From the IMG/VR virus record IMGVR_UViG_3300046012_000442, positions 1 through 40,958 of that record: a stretch of DNA of 40,958 nucleotides. One strand, given 5' to 3'. The translations under genes were made by a program, and so were the position numbers. This document shows, piece by piece, positions 1 through 7,336 of the stretch. The notes under the pieces were generated by a model. It saw nothing but the letters and a program-made list of their open reading frames with translations. It had not been told where the DNA came from and searched no databases. This stretch comes from a virus. How positions within the stretch are numbered: the first letter of the stretch is position 1; each line of letters opens with the position of its first letter.

Positions 1-716
1 GCCACAGAACCCGTATTGGACGAAACCTGCCAATACTTGATTCCGAAGAGCCCGGAGTTCGCAATACCGGCAGAACCGCTCACGAGCAGAAGCGTTCCGG
101 CGACTGCTCCAGCGGGTACAGCGCCCTGCATGTTGATCTGGTTATTGGGGCCATCCACAGACAGGATGGTTCCGGTGCCGAGGAAGTTGCCTCCCAAAGC
201 AGTCCAGAAGTCAATATCCTGGTTGTCCACAAACCAGTTGGCATTGTTGACCGTGATGGTCGTATTGCCATTGGAGAGTGAGACGATCGTATCCAGGGTG
301 TTGGACCCATCGCCCTGCAACACCGACTCCATGCAAACGTTGAACTGTTCCATGGCGTCTTTCATGGTGAGCATGGCGTAGTCTTCAATCGCCTTCTCAT
401 CAGAATTGGTGTTGATTTCTGTTGCCTTGGTGTATTGGCTCGCGTGGAAGAAATACACGGGAACCAGAGTCATGGCATCTGTAGTGAAGGACGAACCGAG
501 GCCGATGTCTTGACCATCCGGAGATCCTACCCTAAATTTGCCACCCGCCAGCAGACGGAGTGGGACGCGAGTCGGGCGGGACGAGACAACAACAATGTCC
601 GTCCTGCTCTTGATGCGACCCCACGCCGTGTAGTCCTGCTGATAAAGACGAGGAAGTTCAGGCCGTACCTGTTCGTGCATGATACCGATTGCCTGAGCTA
701 CATTGGCTACTGACAT
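1..716 (-). CDS. Major capsid protein, N-terminal 238 residues (runs off the left edge)
   Basis: The minus-strand frame starts at ATG 716 (begins MSVANVAQAIG) and stays open to position 1, so the C-terminus is missing. It is preceded by a GAGAGA Shine-Dalgarno about 8 nt upstream. The visible part has the composition of a tailed-phage coat protein: an N-terminal arm (VRPELPRLYQQDYTAW), a segment with PTRVPLRLLAGGKF, then GSPDGQDIGLGSSFTTDAMTLVP, an alpha-helical stretch (DEKAIEDYAMLTMKDAMEQF) and beta-rich, Asn/Gly/Thr-rich sequence. Its place, downstream of portal and scaffold on the same strand, is where the major coat gene is expected. The assignment rests on context and general appearance, not on a diagnostic motif. 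It is separated from the upstream gene by 292 bp containing a structured leader. Confidence 0.75.
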   Translation of the reverse strand, partial: MSVANVAQAIGIMHEQVRPELPRLYQQDYTAWGRIKSRTDIVVVSSRPTRVPLRLLAGGKFRVGSPDGQDIGLGSSFTTDAMTLVPVYFFHASQYTKATEINTNSDEKAIEDYAMLTMKDAMEQFNVCMESVLQGDGSNTLDTIVSLSNGNTTITVNNANWFVDNQDIDFWTALGGNFLGTGTILSVDGPNNQINMQGAVPAGAVAGTLLLVSGSAGIANSGLFGIKYWQVSSNTGSV

Positions 717-1008
717 TGGGATTCTCTCAATTTGGACTCGCCCAATCTCAATTCAAAACAGTTTCCCCGGGCCCTGTCCCGTAGTTTAAGGGTTTCGGAT
801 TCTGTTTCCCGGAATGATTATCCGTATGCTTTTTGGGCTGTAAGTTTGTGAAACCCGGCTGAAAGGAGTGCCGTTTCCTGCCTAAGTACAGGCTAATTCA
901 ACGTACTGGCCTAGGTTATCCTAGGTTTACTTGAAACGGGCCATGGTATGTAATATCATAGCCAGTCTCAAAAATTCAATGCCGGCCCTGTATATGGCGA
1001 GAAATTGA
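717..1008 (-). other. Long structured leader upstream of the capsid gene
   Basis: This 292-base gap has no convincing gene. It holds nested inverted repeats: an outer stem CCGTTTC (871-877) with GAAACGG (933-939), an inner CCTAGG (910-915)-TTAT-CCTAGG (920-925) hairpin and a short CCTG/CAGG hairpin (877-892). On the minus strand this lies in the leader of the coat gene. It could be an mRNA-stabilising or processing structure, a translational control element, or the insulator for a separate coat promoter. No U-tract follows, so a simple intrinsic terminator is unlikely. Confidence 0.5.
943..971 (-). promoter_or_regulatory. Weak candidate promoter for the capsid gene
   Basis: TTGAGA (966-971) and TACCAT (943-948) are separated by 17 bp on the minus strand. 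The -10 is poor and the CCC prefix seen at the strong promoters is absent, so this is only a possibility. The long leader downstream is its main support. Confidence 0.2.
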
Positions 1009-1254
1009 CTACAGAATTTCAGTTAAATAGTCAATTACGCCTTTGTCGTCGGCAAAGACCCTTTTGATCGGATTCATGTAGGTATAACCCTTAGATTCCT
1101 TTCCTGGCTTGGAATCTTTGTTCTTAGGGGTTACGCATACGATGTAACCGTCAGACTTCCCGTCTGGGGCTTCAACGCACTCGATTTCAATGCGCTGAGC
1201 TCTTTTCTCTGGCCCGGACGGATTAGACAAAACTCTCCACTTCTCTCGAGGCAT
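1009..1254 (-). CDS. Hypothetical protein between scaffold and capsid genes (81 aa)
   Basis: I do not recognise this family. It is a small protein with mixed charge (MPREKWRVLSNPSGPEKRAQ at the N-terminus) and alternating beta-like segments (RIEIECVEAP, DGYIVCVTP), ending with a short helix (VIDYLTEIL). It starts 10 bases after the scaffold gene, behind an AAGGAG element, so it is in the head operon. A head-decoration or accessory role is possible from position only; no motif shows it. Confidence 0.7.
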   Translation of the reverse strand: MPREKWRVLSNPSGPEKRAQRIEIECVEAPDGKSDGYIVCVTPKNKDSKPGKESKGYTYMNPIKRVFADDKGVIDYLTEIL

Positions 1255-1263
1255 TGGAACTCC

Positions 1264-2640
1264 TTATGCAGGCGTGTGAGCGCCCCAGTAAACTTTCTTC
1301 CCATTCTTCAGGATAGCCTGCTTACGGAACTTCATCTCAAAGGTAGTTCTCTTCGAGTCAATCTCATCTGGCTTGGGAGCTTTCGAAGCCTCCACCTTAG
1401 CCCACCCCTGTACCACGGGAGTATTCTTAACAGGTGCAGCATTCTTGTCTGTGGGCGTGGTGACCTTTGAAACCTTCTTTGCACCAGGATTGGTGAATAG
1501 AGAGCGATATGCCTTCTTGGTAACTTCTGAAAGGATCTTGGAGGTCCGAGACTTGGAGAACTTGAGAAGATCGTTCATATCCCGGGCGTTGTAGTACCTG
1601 TCCAAGTTCTTCATATACTCGTTGTCGGAGGTGAGAATCGACTTCATATCATCGATCACCCTCTGAGTCAGAGTCTGCATCTGGTAGTCATTGAGAGCCT
1701 TTCCACCAGTGATCTGGGTAATCTCACGGGTGATTTCAGCTGACCTCCAGCGACCGAAGCTCGATGCAAATTCTTGATTGAAAAGCTGGGTTTTCTGAGC
1801 GTCGATCTTCGCTTGCTCAGAAGCGATGTTCGGGTCTACCTTCGGGCGCTCAGGAGCTGTGTTAGCGATCTTATTGACATCGTTGGCCCAAAGAGCAGCT
1901 TGGTTGAGGCAGTCGGTAGCTTCCTTGATTGCCTCGGGAGTACCGAGCTTGAGCATCTTGAACGCAAGATTCAGATTTGCGACCATGCCACCGTCGCGCA
2001 TGGCGTTAACCATGATCTTGCTCATCTCATGGGAGTAACCCTGTGGATCCATGTTTGCCCACTTCGACAGGGTATGAGGCATGAGCTTTGAGAAGCCTTC
2101 GTTGCCGGCAATCTCCACAAGATTGTTGACAATGTCCGGGTCACCAGAACGGGCTTTGTTGTCGAGTGCTTCCTGCTCCTCCACAAGTGCCTTGTGAGTG
2201 GTATTGAGCTGACGAATCTCCTCGATGCCTCCAAGATTCTCAATCTCGGACTTCATGGCACGGATTTCTTTCAAGCCGCCCGGTACTTCTTTCAGGAAGT
2301 TGTTCGCCGTATAAACGGCATTCTGGAGTTGATTTGCCAGCTTGGGATTGGCCTTGGCAATCTCCTGAATGTGAGCCTTTACCTCGGCCGGTACTGTTTT
2401 CCAATCTACCGTACCTTCCTTGGACTCCGGCTTACCAGAACCAGGCTGTGCTTCCGATTCTTCGGTAGATTCGCCGCCTTCTCCACCGTCGGTATCGGTA
2501 TCGTCGGTGGATGACTCTCCGCCGTCAGTCCCTGGGTCGGAGTTGATAATTGCGTCGGCAGCTCCACCTCCGAGATCCGTCATTACGGTACCTGCGAGGA
2601 TAGCTAGTGGGAACAAATGGTGTAGAATCTGGATAAGCAT
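1264..2640 (-). CDS. Capsid scaffolding protein (458 aa)
   Basis: This protein lies between portal and major capsid, the usual place for a scaffold. After a short hydrophobic start (MLIQILHHLFPLAILAGTVM) comes a very acidic Asp/Glu/Ser/Gly stretch (about residues 25-75). Long helical and coiled-coil-like sequence follows (about 80-330, with KEIRAMKSEIENLGGIEEIR and ALVEEQEALDNKARSGD), then a basic C-terminal tail with Lys-rich segments (TSKILSEVTKKAYRS). An acidic N-terminus, helical middle and basic C-terminus is the common scaffold plan, the basic tail binding coat protein. ATG 2640 has AAGGAG 6 nt upstream, and the gene follows the portal stop by 9 bases. The hydrophobic N-terminus is odd for a scaffold. 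Confidence 0.7.
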   Translation of the reverse strand: MLIQILHHLFPLAILAGTVMTDLGGGAADAIINSDPGTDGGESSTDDTDTDGGEGGESTEESEAQPGSGKPESKEGTVDWKTVPAEVKAHIQEIAKANPKLANQLQNAVYTANNFLKEVPGGLKEIRAMKSEIENLGGIEEIRQLNTTHKALVEEQEALDNKARSGDPDIVNNLVEIAGNEGFSKLMPHTLSKWANMDPQGYSHEMSKIMVNAMRDGGMVANLNLAFKMLKLGTPEAIKEATDCLNQAALWANDVNKIANTAPERPKVDPNIASEQAKIDAQKTQLFNQEFASSFGRWRSAEITREITQITGGKALNDYQMQTLTQRVIDDMKSILTSDNEYMKNLDRYYNARDMNDLLKFSKSRTSKILSEVTKKAYRSLFTNPGAKKVSKVTTPTDKNAAPVKNTPVVQGWAKVEASKAPKPDEIDSKRTTFEMKFRKQAILKNGKKVYWGAHTPA

Positions 2641-2649
2641 CTTATCTCC

Positions 2650-4890
2650 TTATTGAGCGGCTGGGGCCGCGTTCAAAACTTGGGCTGCGGCTTGAGGTCC
2701 TGGTTTCCCAGATTTTACGGGCTCTGGGGGTGGTGGAGGCGGGATGGCGGCTTTATGGGCTAGGCCGTGAAGCCTTACATTGAGAACTCCCTTTTTGTTG
2801 TTGTTTTCCTCTTCCTCCCGGCGCCTGTCCTCGGAGTTGAGCCAGTCAGCAACAGTCTGGAATTCCACAGGGTTGTTGTCGAAAGCTGGGTCGATAGGAA
2901 TGCTCGGTTTATAAAGCTCAGGAGGTATAGGGGGAGGAATTGTAGTCCCATCTGGGGCTGTCTTATTCTTTTCCCACTCGGCCATTGCCTGAAGCAACTG
3001 AGGATCCTGCATGGCAGCAGCCTGCAATTCCTGCATGGTTGGAGGTGTCGGGGATTCCTGTAGCAGCTGAGCAATTTCAATCAGCTGTTTGTTCCTTGAC
3101 TCAGCTCCGGGAACCAAAAGCTCAGGAAGACCGAGAACTTCATGACCGTACTCCTGGTTGTTTGGATCTGCCATAACCTGAGCCAGAATTGGGTTCCTCT
3201 CAGAAGCTGCCATGAGCATCTGATAAGCTTGCCTCTTTGAATTGGTACTCTCAGGGAATGAAGCATCGGTATCGGCGACACAAACGCATTTTCCACCCTT
3301 AAGATCTTCAATGGAGATCTTCTGAGGAATCACCTTTCCTGTCTTATCCATAAAGGAATAGGTAAAGTTCTCATCAGTGCTATACCGAATCTCTGATTTA
3401 ACAGCGTTGGTATAGGCTCCGGCAAAAAGTCGCTGTAAAGCAGTCCACGGGAGACCCATCCTACCCATTGCCTGATCGCGCTGTATGGCGATGCCCTTTG
3501 CAGTGTCGTTGTCTCCGGTATCTCCACCGAATAGCGCGGGGAAAGCTCCAGATACGAACTGGGCTAGCGGGCCTTGAACGAATTGAATGAACTGAGGTAG
3601 AGTTGCCGGAATTCCTTCTAGGACTGCCGCATAGAAAGCGGATTCAGCCGAGGAAGCTCCTGGTGGTAAACTAGTGAATGGAACCACGTTTCCGGGCTGG
3701 GAGATCTGTTCATTGATGGCTGTAGTGTCACCAGTCTCAGAATACATAAAGAGAGTAGGAACACAGTAGTCATGGGCTTCATGCCAAAGATTGATCTCAT
3801 CATTGAACACATCCTGAAGTGGAACTACCCGCTTGCCGAGGCTAGGACGGCTCATTCCATCCCCAGGACCTGGGAATCCAATGGTAATGGCATCATCCAT
3901 GGCAATAGACTCAGCTCCACAGTATTCGCCTCCACAGAAGATTACCTTGAGGCCGTCTGGGCACTTAGATTTTACTTCCTCCCTGAATTTCTCGTCGATT
4001 TTCTCGTAGGCCGATGGACGTAGATAACAAGTCTGGCGAGTGATCATGTGAGCAAAGGCATCACCGGCTTGCATAAGGAGCCTTGTGCCCTGAAGAACCC
4101 CAAGACGGGCGATTCTTTCATATGCAGACTCTCCGAGAGCACTAAGCTTGTCCTTTATCTTTTCCTTGTATTCAGGATGATCAGATTTGGCCTGATAGAC
4201 GTCAATTTCTTCGGCGATTACTACGTGAATTAGGTCTTCTTGGCAAGAAGCAGTTATCGGAGTCACCTTAGTCTCAAGGACTCCATGCGCAGTAATCTTA
4301 TTGATTCCATCCTTGGTCCTACGAACCTGGAGTATAGTACGACCATCGGTATAGAAGAACCTGCTAACTGTGGACTGAAGACCTTTACGGTCGTTGTCCT
4401 TCTCAATCTTCTGCTGATATTTCTCGGCAACCTTTGATGAAATTACGTCCTTGGGCTGATCCTCATGTACTGGCTGCCAGTTAACTCCGGGGGGGTTCTG
4501 AATCAAAGTTGACAGGATTGATTCACCGTAGGGAGTATAGATATTATAAACATCAATGTATCTCCCTACGGTGACCTGGTCATTTCCCGCGTTTACGGTT
4601 TGACCAGATACAGCTGGAATGAATCCGACGGCATCATTCTTCCAGTAGATATACTGATCATTCCTCCAATAGAATCTCTGCCTTCTGGCTTCAATAACTT
4701 CTTGACGGCGAACCCATTGATCCAACCCGATAAAATGCTTACAGGCATCCTTAATGGCATTCTGGGCCTCTACATCACCTTTGAAAAGATCCAAAGGATC
4801 AGACTCTGCTGCCTCAGTACCATCAGACTCGGTGTTATCCGTCGTCTGTTGATCTAACTCAAGATCTTCATTTTGATCGATGGGGGGCAT
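2650..4890 (-). CDS. Portal protein (746 aa)
   Basis: This is a large portal, the dodecameric ring at the DNA-entry vertex through which terminase pumps DNA. Its size, its place directly upstream of the scaffold, and portal-like sequence support the call: an aromatic-rich N-terminal region (QRFYWRNDQYIYWKND), a central region with FPGPGDGMSRPSLGKRVVPL followed by DVFNDEINLWHEAHDY, and a helical clip/crown part (AIQRDQAMGRMGLPWTALQR) leading to a Gln-rich C-terminus. The tail end is rich in Pro and Gln (PIPPELYKPSIPIDP, then PPPPPEPVKSGK). The ATG at 4890 overlaps the stop of the upstream gene as TGATG, with AGAAGG (which also encodes part of that gene's RRIK tail) as ribosome-binding site. 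Confidence 0.85.
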   Translation of the reverse strand: MPPIDQNEDLELDQQTTDNTESDGTEAAESDPLDLFKGDVEAQNAIKDACKHFIGLDQWVRRQEVIEARRQRFYWRNDQYIYWKNDAVGFIPAVSGQTVNAGNDQVTVGRYIDVYNIYTPYGESILSTLIQNPPGVNWQPVHEDQPKDVISSKVAEKYQQKIEKDNDRKGLQSTVSRFFYTDGRTILQVRRTKDGINKITAHGVLETKVTPITASCQEDLIHVVIAEEIDVYQAKSDHPEYKEKIKDKLSALGESAYERIARLGVLQGTRLLMQAGDAFAHMITRQTCYLRPSAYEKIDEKFREEVKSKCPDGLKVIFCGGEYCGAESIAMDDAITIGFPGPGDGMSRPSLGKRVVPLQDVFNDEINLWHEAHDYCVPTLFMYSETGDTTAINEQISQPGNVVPFTSLPPGASSAESAFYAAVLEGIPATLPQFIQFVQGPLAQFVSGAFPALFGGDTGDNDTAKGIAIQRDQAMGRMGLPWTALQRLFAGAYTNAVKSEIRYSTDENFTYSFMDKTGKVIPQKISIEDLKGGKCVCVADTDASFPESTNSKRQAYQMLMAASERNPILAQVMADPNNQEYGHEVLGLPELLVPGAESRNKQLIEIAQLLQESPTPPTMQELQAAAMQDPQLLQAMAEWEKNKTAPDGTTIPPPIPPELYKPSIPIDPAFDNNPVEFQTVADWLNSEDRRREEEENNNKKGVLNVRLHGLAHKAAIPPPPPPEPVKSGKPGPQAAAQVLNAAPAAQ

Positions 4891-5096
4891 CAGGATTTAA
4901 TCCTTCTTAAAGCTCTTTTTAGAGTTCCCGGATGGTGGATTCCAGAGGCTTTGTACTCGGTATTTCCACCTTCAGCTTTTCTTTTTTCAGAGAGCATAAT
5001 GGCAATGGCTTGGCGCTGGGACTTTACTGGCTTCCCATTGCCTCCGGATTTAAGATCACCGGATTTCCATTTGTTCATTACTTCATTCCAGGGCAT
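4890..5096 (-). CDS. Small DUF6496-like protein with C-terminal RRIKS tag (68 aa)
   Basis: The chosen start is ATG 5096 (MPWNEVMNKWKSGDLKSGG) because AGAGG lies just upstream. The stretch KSGDLKSGGNGKPVKSQRQA followed by IAIMLSEKRKAEGG matches my memory of small phage proteins grouped as DUF6496, whose function is unknown. It ends LKRALRRIKS, the C-terminal tag found on many unrelated proteins in this window, and is the only clear carrier in the head operon. The tag codons (AGA AGG ATT AAA TCC TGA) sit directly upstream of the portal ATG and probably double as its ribosome-binding site. Confidence 0.75.
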   Translation of the reverse strand: MPWNEVMNKWKSGDLKSGGNGKPVKSQRQAIAIMLSEKRKAEGGNTEYKASGIHHPGTLKRALRRIKS

Positions 5097-5167
5097 AATG
5101 ACCTCTGAGAAAAGAAGGGCACCCAAATTTGAATGAGTGCCCTGAAAACGAGGTGACGGTTTACAAC

Positions 5168-6010
5168 CTAGCTCGCCGGAGCGGCGATCTTGAGTCCCCA
5201 CACCCTAGCATGTACCTTACCGGCGCTGGCATTTGAAGTGGTACAGTGCACCACAGGAACTGCCGCAGTCGCATTGAAAGCGTAAGGAGTTGCCAGAGTC
5301 GAGGAATCTGTAGTAGTTCCTGCAGTCAGAGTTGTATTGGCCGCAGTAAACTCAGTACCTGAGGTAAATCCAAGAGACCACCCGCCAGCGCAAGTACCGA
5401 TGGTAGTAGTCACGAGGAGAGATGCCCCAGTTACTGTCGATCGTGTCGGAATCTTCGTGGAGCTTACGTTGGTATTAGCACCCGAGGTTGAGAGAGTCAG
5501 AGGACCCGAGTCAATCACCCAGTATACGGCGCCGCCGCCAGTCAATGACGCGTCGTTAATGGCTTCTTGAATACCGGAGTCGCCGGACTGAACGAGTGCA
5601 CCACCGTAGTGAATATTGGCAAAGGTCGCAGTAACCTGACAAGTCGCAATCACCTGCGGAGTCGCGCAGCTGACTGAAGACGGCGTCACAGTTTCTTGGT
5701 TTGCTCCGCTATCAATCGTGATAGACGGAATCGCCATACCGTTTGTGGTATTGATACCGGTGAACGGCGCAACCAGTCGGCCATCCTGAGTGGTGAAGTA
5801 GCCATACTGAAGAGTGATGGTTCCCACACCAGTTGAGGTAGTGCCCGTCACAACCCGAAGCGGAGGAATAGACGATACAACCCCATAGTTGTAGTTGGGG
5901 CTGAAGAAGGTTCCGTTTTCATAGGTTGAGGAAGGCGGAGTCGACTGCCCAAGAACTGGCAGACTCAGAGTGGCAAGGGCCACCAGGATAATTCCCAGAA
6001 GTTTCTTCAT
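5168..6010 (-). CDS. Exported Ser/Thr/Asn-rich protein with a signal peptide, beta-helix-like (280 aa)
   Basis: The N-terminus is a typical Sec signal peptide: MKK, a hydrophobic core (LLGIILVALATLSLPV), then a likely cleavage site LG-QS near residue 22. The mature protein is poor in charge and rich in Ser, Thr, Gly and Asn. The segment SGIQEAINDASLTGGGAVYW resembles the opening turn of phage beta-helix tail-spike and pectate-lyase-like proteins. Four Cys in two pairs (SCATPQVIATC and later CAGG, VHC) fit a periplasmic or surface location. It sits in the head operon between the DUF6496-like and His-rich genes and has good translation signals. A virion protein would not normally carry a signal peptide, so a cell-surface or periplasmic role is an inference. 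Confidence 0.75.
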   Translation of the reverse strand: MKKLLGIILVALATLSLPVLGQSTPPSSTYENGTFFSPNYNYGVVSSIPPLRVVTGTTSTGVGTITLQYGYFTTQDGRLVAPFTGINTTNGMAIPSITIDSGANQETVTPSSVSCATPQVIATCQVTATFANIHYGGALVQSGDSGIQEAINDASLTGGGAVYWVIDSGPLTLSTSGANTNVSSTKIPTRSTVTGASLLVTTTIGTCAGGWSLGFTSGTEFTAANTTLTAGTTTDSSTLATPYAFNATAAVPVVHCTTSNASAGKVHARVWGLKIAAPAS

Positions 6011-6043
6011 TTCTTCTCCTCGAGAAGGTCCAGGGTTAAGGCC

Positions 6044-6517
6044 CTAGGACATCAGGTCTGAGACATTGGAGTAATCGTGGGCTCCGCCGTCAGGTTTCTT
6101 GCTTCCGTATGAACCAGAACCCTCGCTCTTTTCTTCATTGAAGAATTGACCGAGATCCTGTTGCAGTTCATCGATGTTCTGATGATCATGCTCTTCGTGA
6201 TTGCCACTCTCATCAATCTTGTGAGTGTGGTGGACACCGGCTTCAGAGTGAATGTGTACATGCTTTGCCGGTTCCATGTGATTGGACATATGAACCATTG
6301 CGTGTCCAAGTGAAGGGTGTTCAGTCCTGTTTTCACCGTTGGATGTGGCGGTGTGATAACTACCGTCTCCATGTTTACTGAGAACCAGGTCTGAATCACC
6401 GTTATCGGCTTCTTGCTCACCACCTCTAGGTTTCTGTTCCTCCCCATTGAGGTGTTTTCCCATCTGAGGATTCATATGAAACTTAGAGCCGCCTTTTCCA
6501 TCGGAGAAAGTGGGCAT
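6044..6517 (-). CDS. Histidine-rich hydrophilic protein (157 aa)
   Basis: I do not recognise a named family. The protein is extremely hydrophilic and has a His-rich middle (HAMVHMSNHMEPAKHVHIHS, then VHHTHKIDESGNHEEHDHQN), with Gly/Ser/Asp-rich flanks and almost no hydrophobic core. It looks disordered and could bind metal ions. A strong AAGGAGGG lies upstream of ATG 6517. It is in the head operon between portal-side genes and terminase-side genes, so a minor head or internal virion protein is possible but not shown. Confidence 0.7.
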   Translation of the reverse strand: MPTFSDGKGGSKFHMNPQMGKHLNGEEQKPRGGEQEADNGDSDLVLSKHGDGSYHTATSNGENRTEHPSLGHAMVHMSNHMEPAKHVHIHSEAGVHHTHKIDESGNHEEHDHQNIDELQQDLGQFFNEEKSEGSGSYGSKKPDGGAHDYSNVSDLMS

Positions 6518-6546
6518 CCTTGCCCTCCTTATGTGCTAGATTCGTA

Positions 6547-6984
6547 TTACTGAACGACCGATTTCTTCTTCTTTTTCGGGGTCGTTCCTTCGGCCGGAAT
6601 TTCCTCAGCCGGTGTTTCATCAATCGACTCTTGATCCACTACCGGAGGTGCAGCCTCAAAAGTGATATACTGCCAGCGCCCACCAGGATAGACTCCGCTA
6701 AAACCATTTTTCTGTGCTTCCTCACCGAATGAGTGGGAATCGTGAACCACGTCCAAGCGGAACTGAACCAGGTCAAACTGCTCGTGAGTCCCCACAATTG
6801 CCTTACGGACCATCTTACCAGTGGCATCGGCCTTCATAACTGGCTTGAAGAAACCGAGGTGAAGGAGAGGCTCGCCATTCTCCCCCATGTGATGATCGAA
6901 TTCCCGAATTTCGAGAACTGTAGCAACGTATCCAACGCCGTTTTCGGTGTAAAGAACGTTATCATTAATTTGCATGTTTCTCAT
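6547..6984 (-). CDS. Hypothetical head-region protein (145 aa)
   Basis: No family is recognised. The N-terminal half looks like a small beta-barrel (VLYTENGVGYVATVLEIREF), the middle has GTHEQFDLVQFRLDVVHDSH, and the C-terminus is a Pro/Glu-rich linker ending in a lysine run (TTPKKKKKSVVQ). ATG 6984 has AGGAGAGG immediately upstream; ATG 6975 (MQINDNV) has a better-spaced site and may be the true start. It overlaps the upstream coiled-coil gene by up to 20 bases. Confidence 0.65.
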   Translation of the reverse strand: MRNMQINDNVLYTENGVGYVATVLEIREFDHHMGENGEPLLHLGFFKPVMKADATGKMVRKAIVGTHEQFDLVQFRLDVVHDSHSFGEEAQKNGFSGVYPGGRWQYITFEAAPPVVDQESIDETPAEEIPAEGTTPKKKKKSVVQ

Positions 6985-7336
6985 CCTCTCCTAGGGTTTC
7001 AAGTACTTTACGGGCAGACGACCAGCTGGTTGTTCTTCCAAGCGGGGCGACTCCTTGCCGGTAGTGCTCAGAGATCTTCTGCTGTAACTCCACCGGATCG
7101 TCAAGAACGGCCTTCCACCCACAGCTGCAGGATGCTGAAGTGTCCGTCTTATCAATCTTGTGAGGCTTGATTTCAGGCTTGTCTGGAACTTTTATTCCGA
7201 TCTTGTTGAATAATGCAAGAACAAGCTCCTGATTTCGAGCTTCAAGAGAGTTAATCCTGTTCATCAGGACAACATTCTCTTTCCGTATATCGCGGTTAAG
7301 GCTTTCGAGCAGGGCAGTGTACCTAAAGAACCTCAT
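6965..7336 (-). CDS. Hypothetical coiled-coil protein with a CxC motif (123 aa)
   Basis: The first 50 residues are a helical coiled-coil candidate (ESLNRDIRKENVVLMNRINS LEARNQEL region). A basic linker follows, then a CSCGW motif near residue 73 and a helical C-terminus (VELQQKISEHYRQGVAPLGR). The ATG overlaps the terminase large subunit stop (ATGA), so the two are translationally coupled. No function is assigned; only two Cys are visible, so a complete zinc site in one chain is unlikely. Confidence 0.65.
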   Translation of the reverse strand: MRFFRYTALLESLNRDIRKENVVLMNRINSLEARNQELVLALFNKIGIKVPDKPEIKPHKIDKTDTSASCSCGWKAVLDDPVELQQKISEHYRQGVAPLGRTTSWSSARKVLETLGEDEKHAN

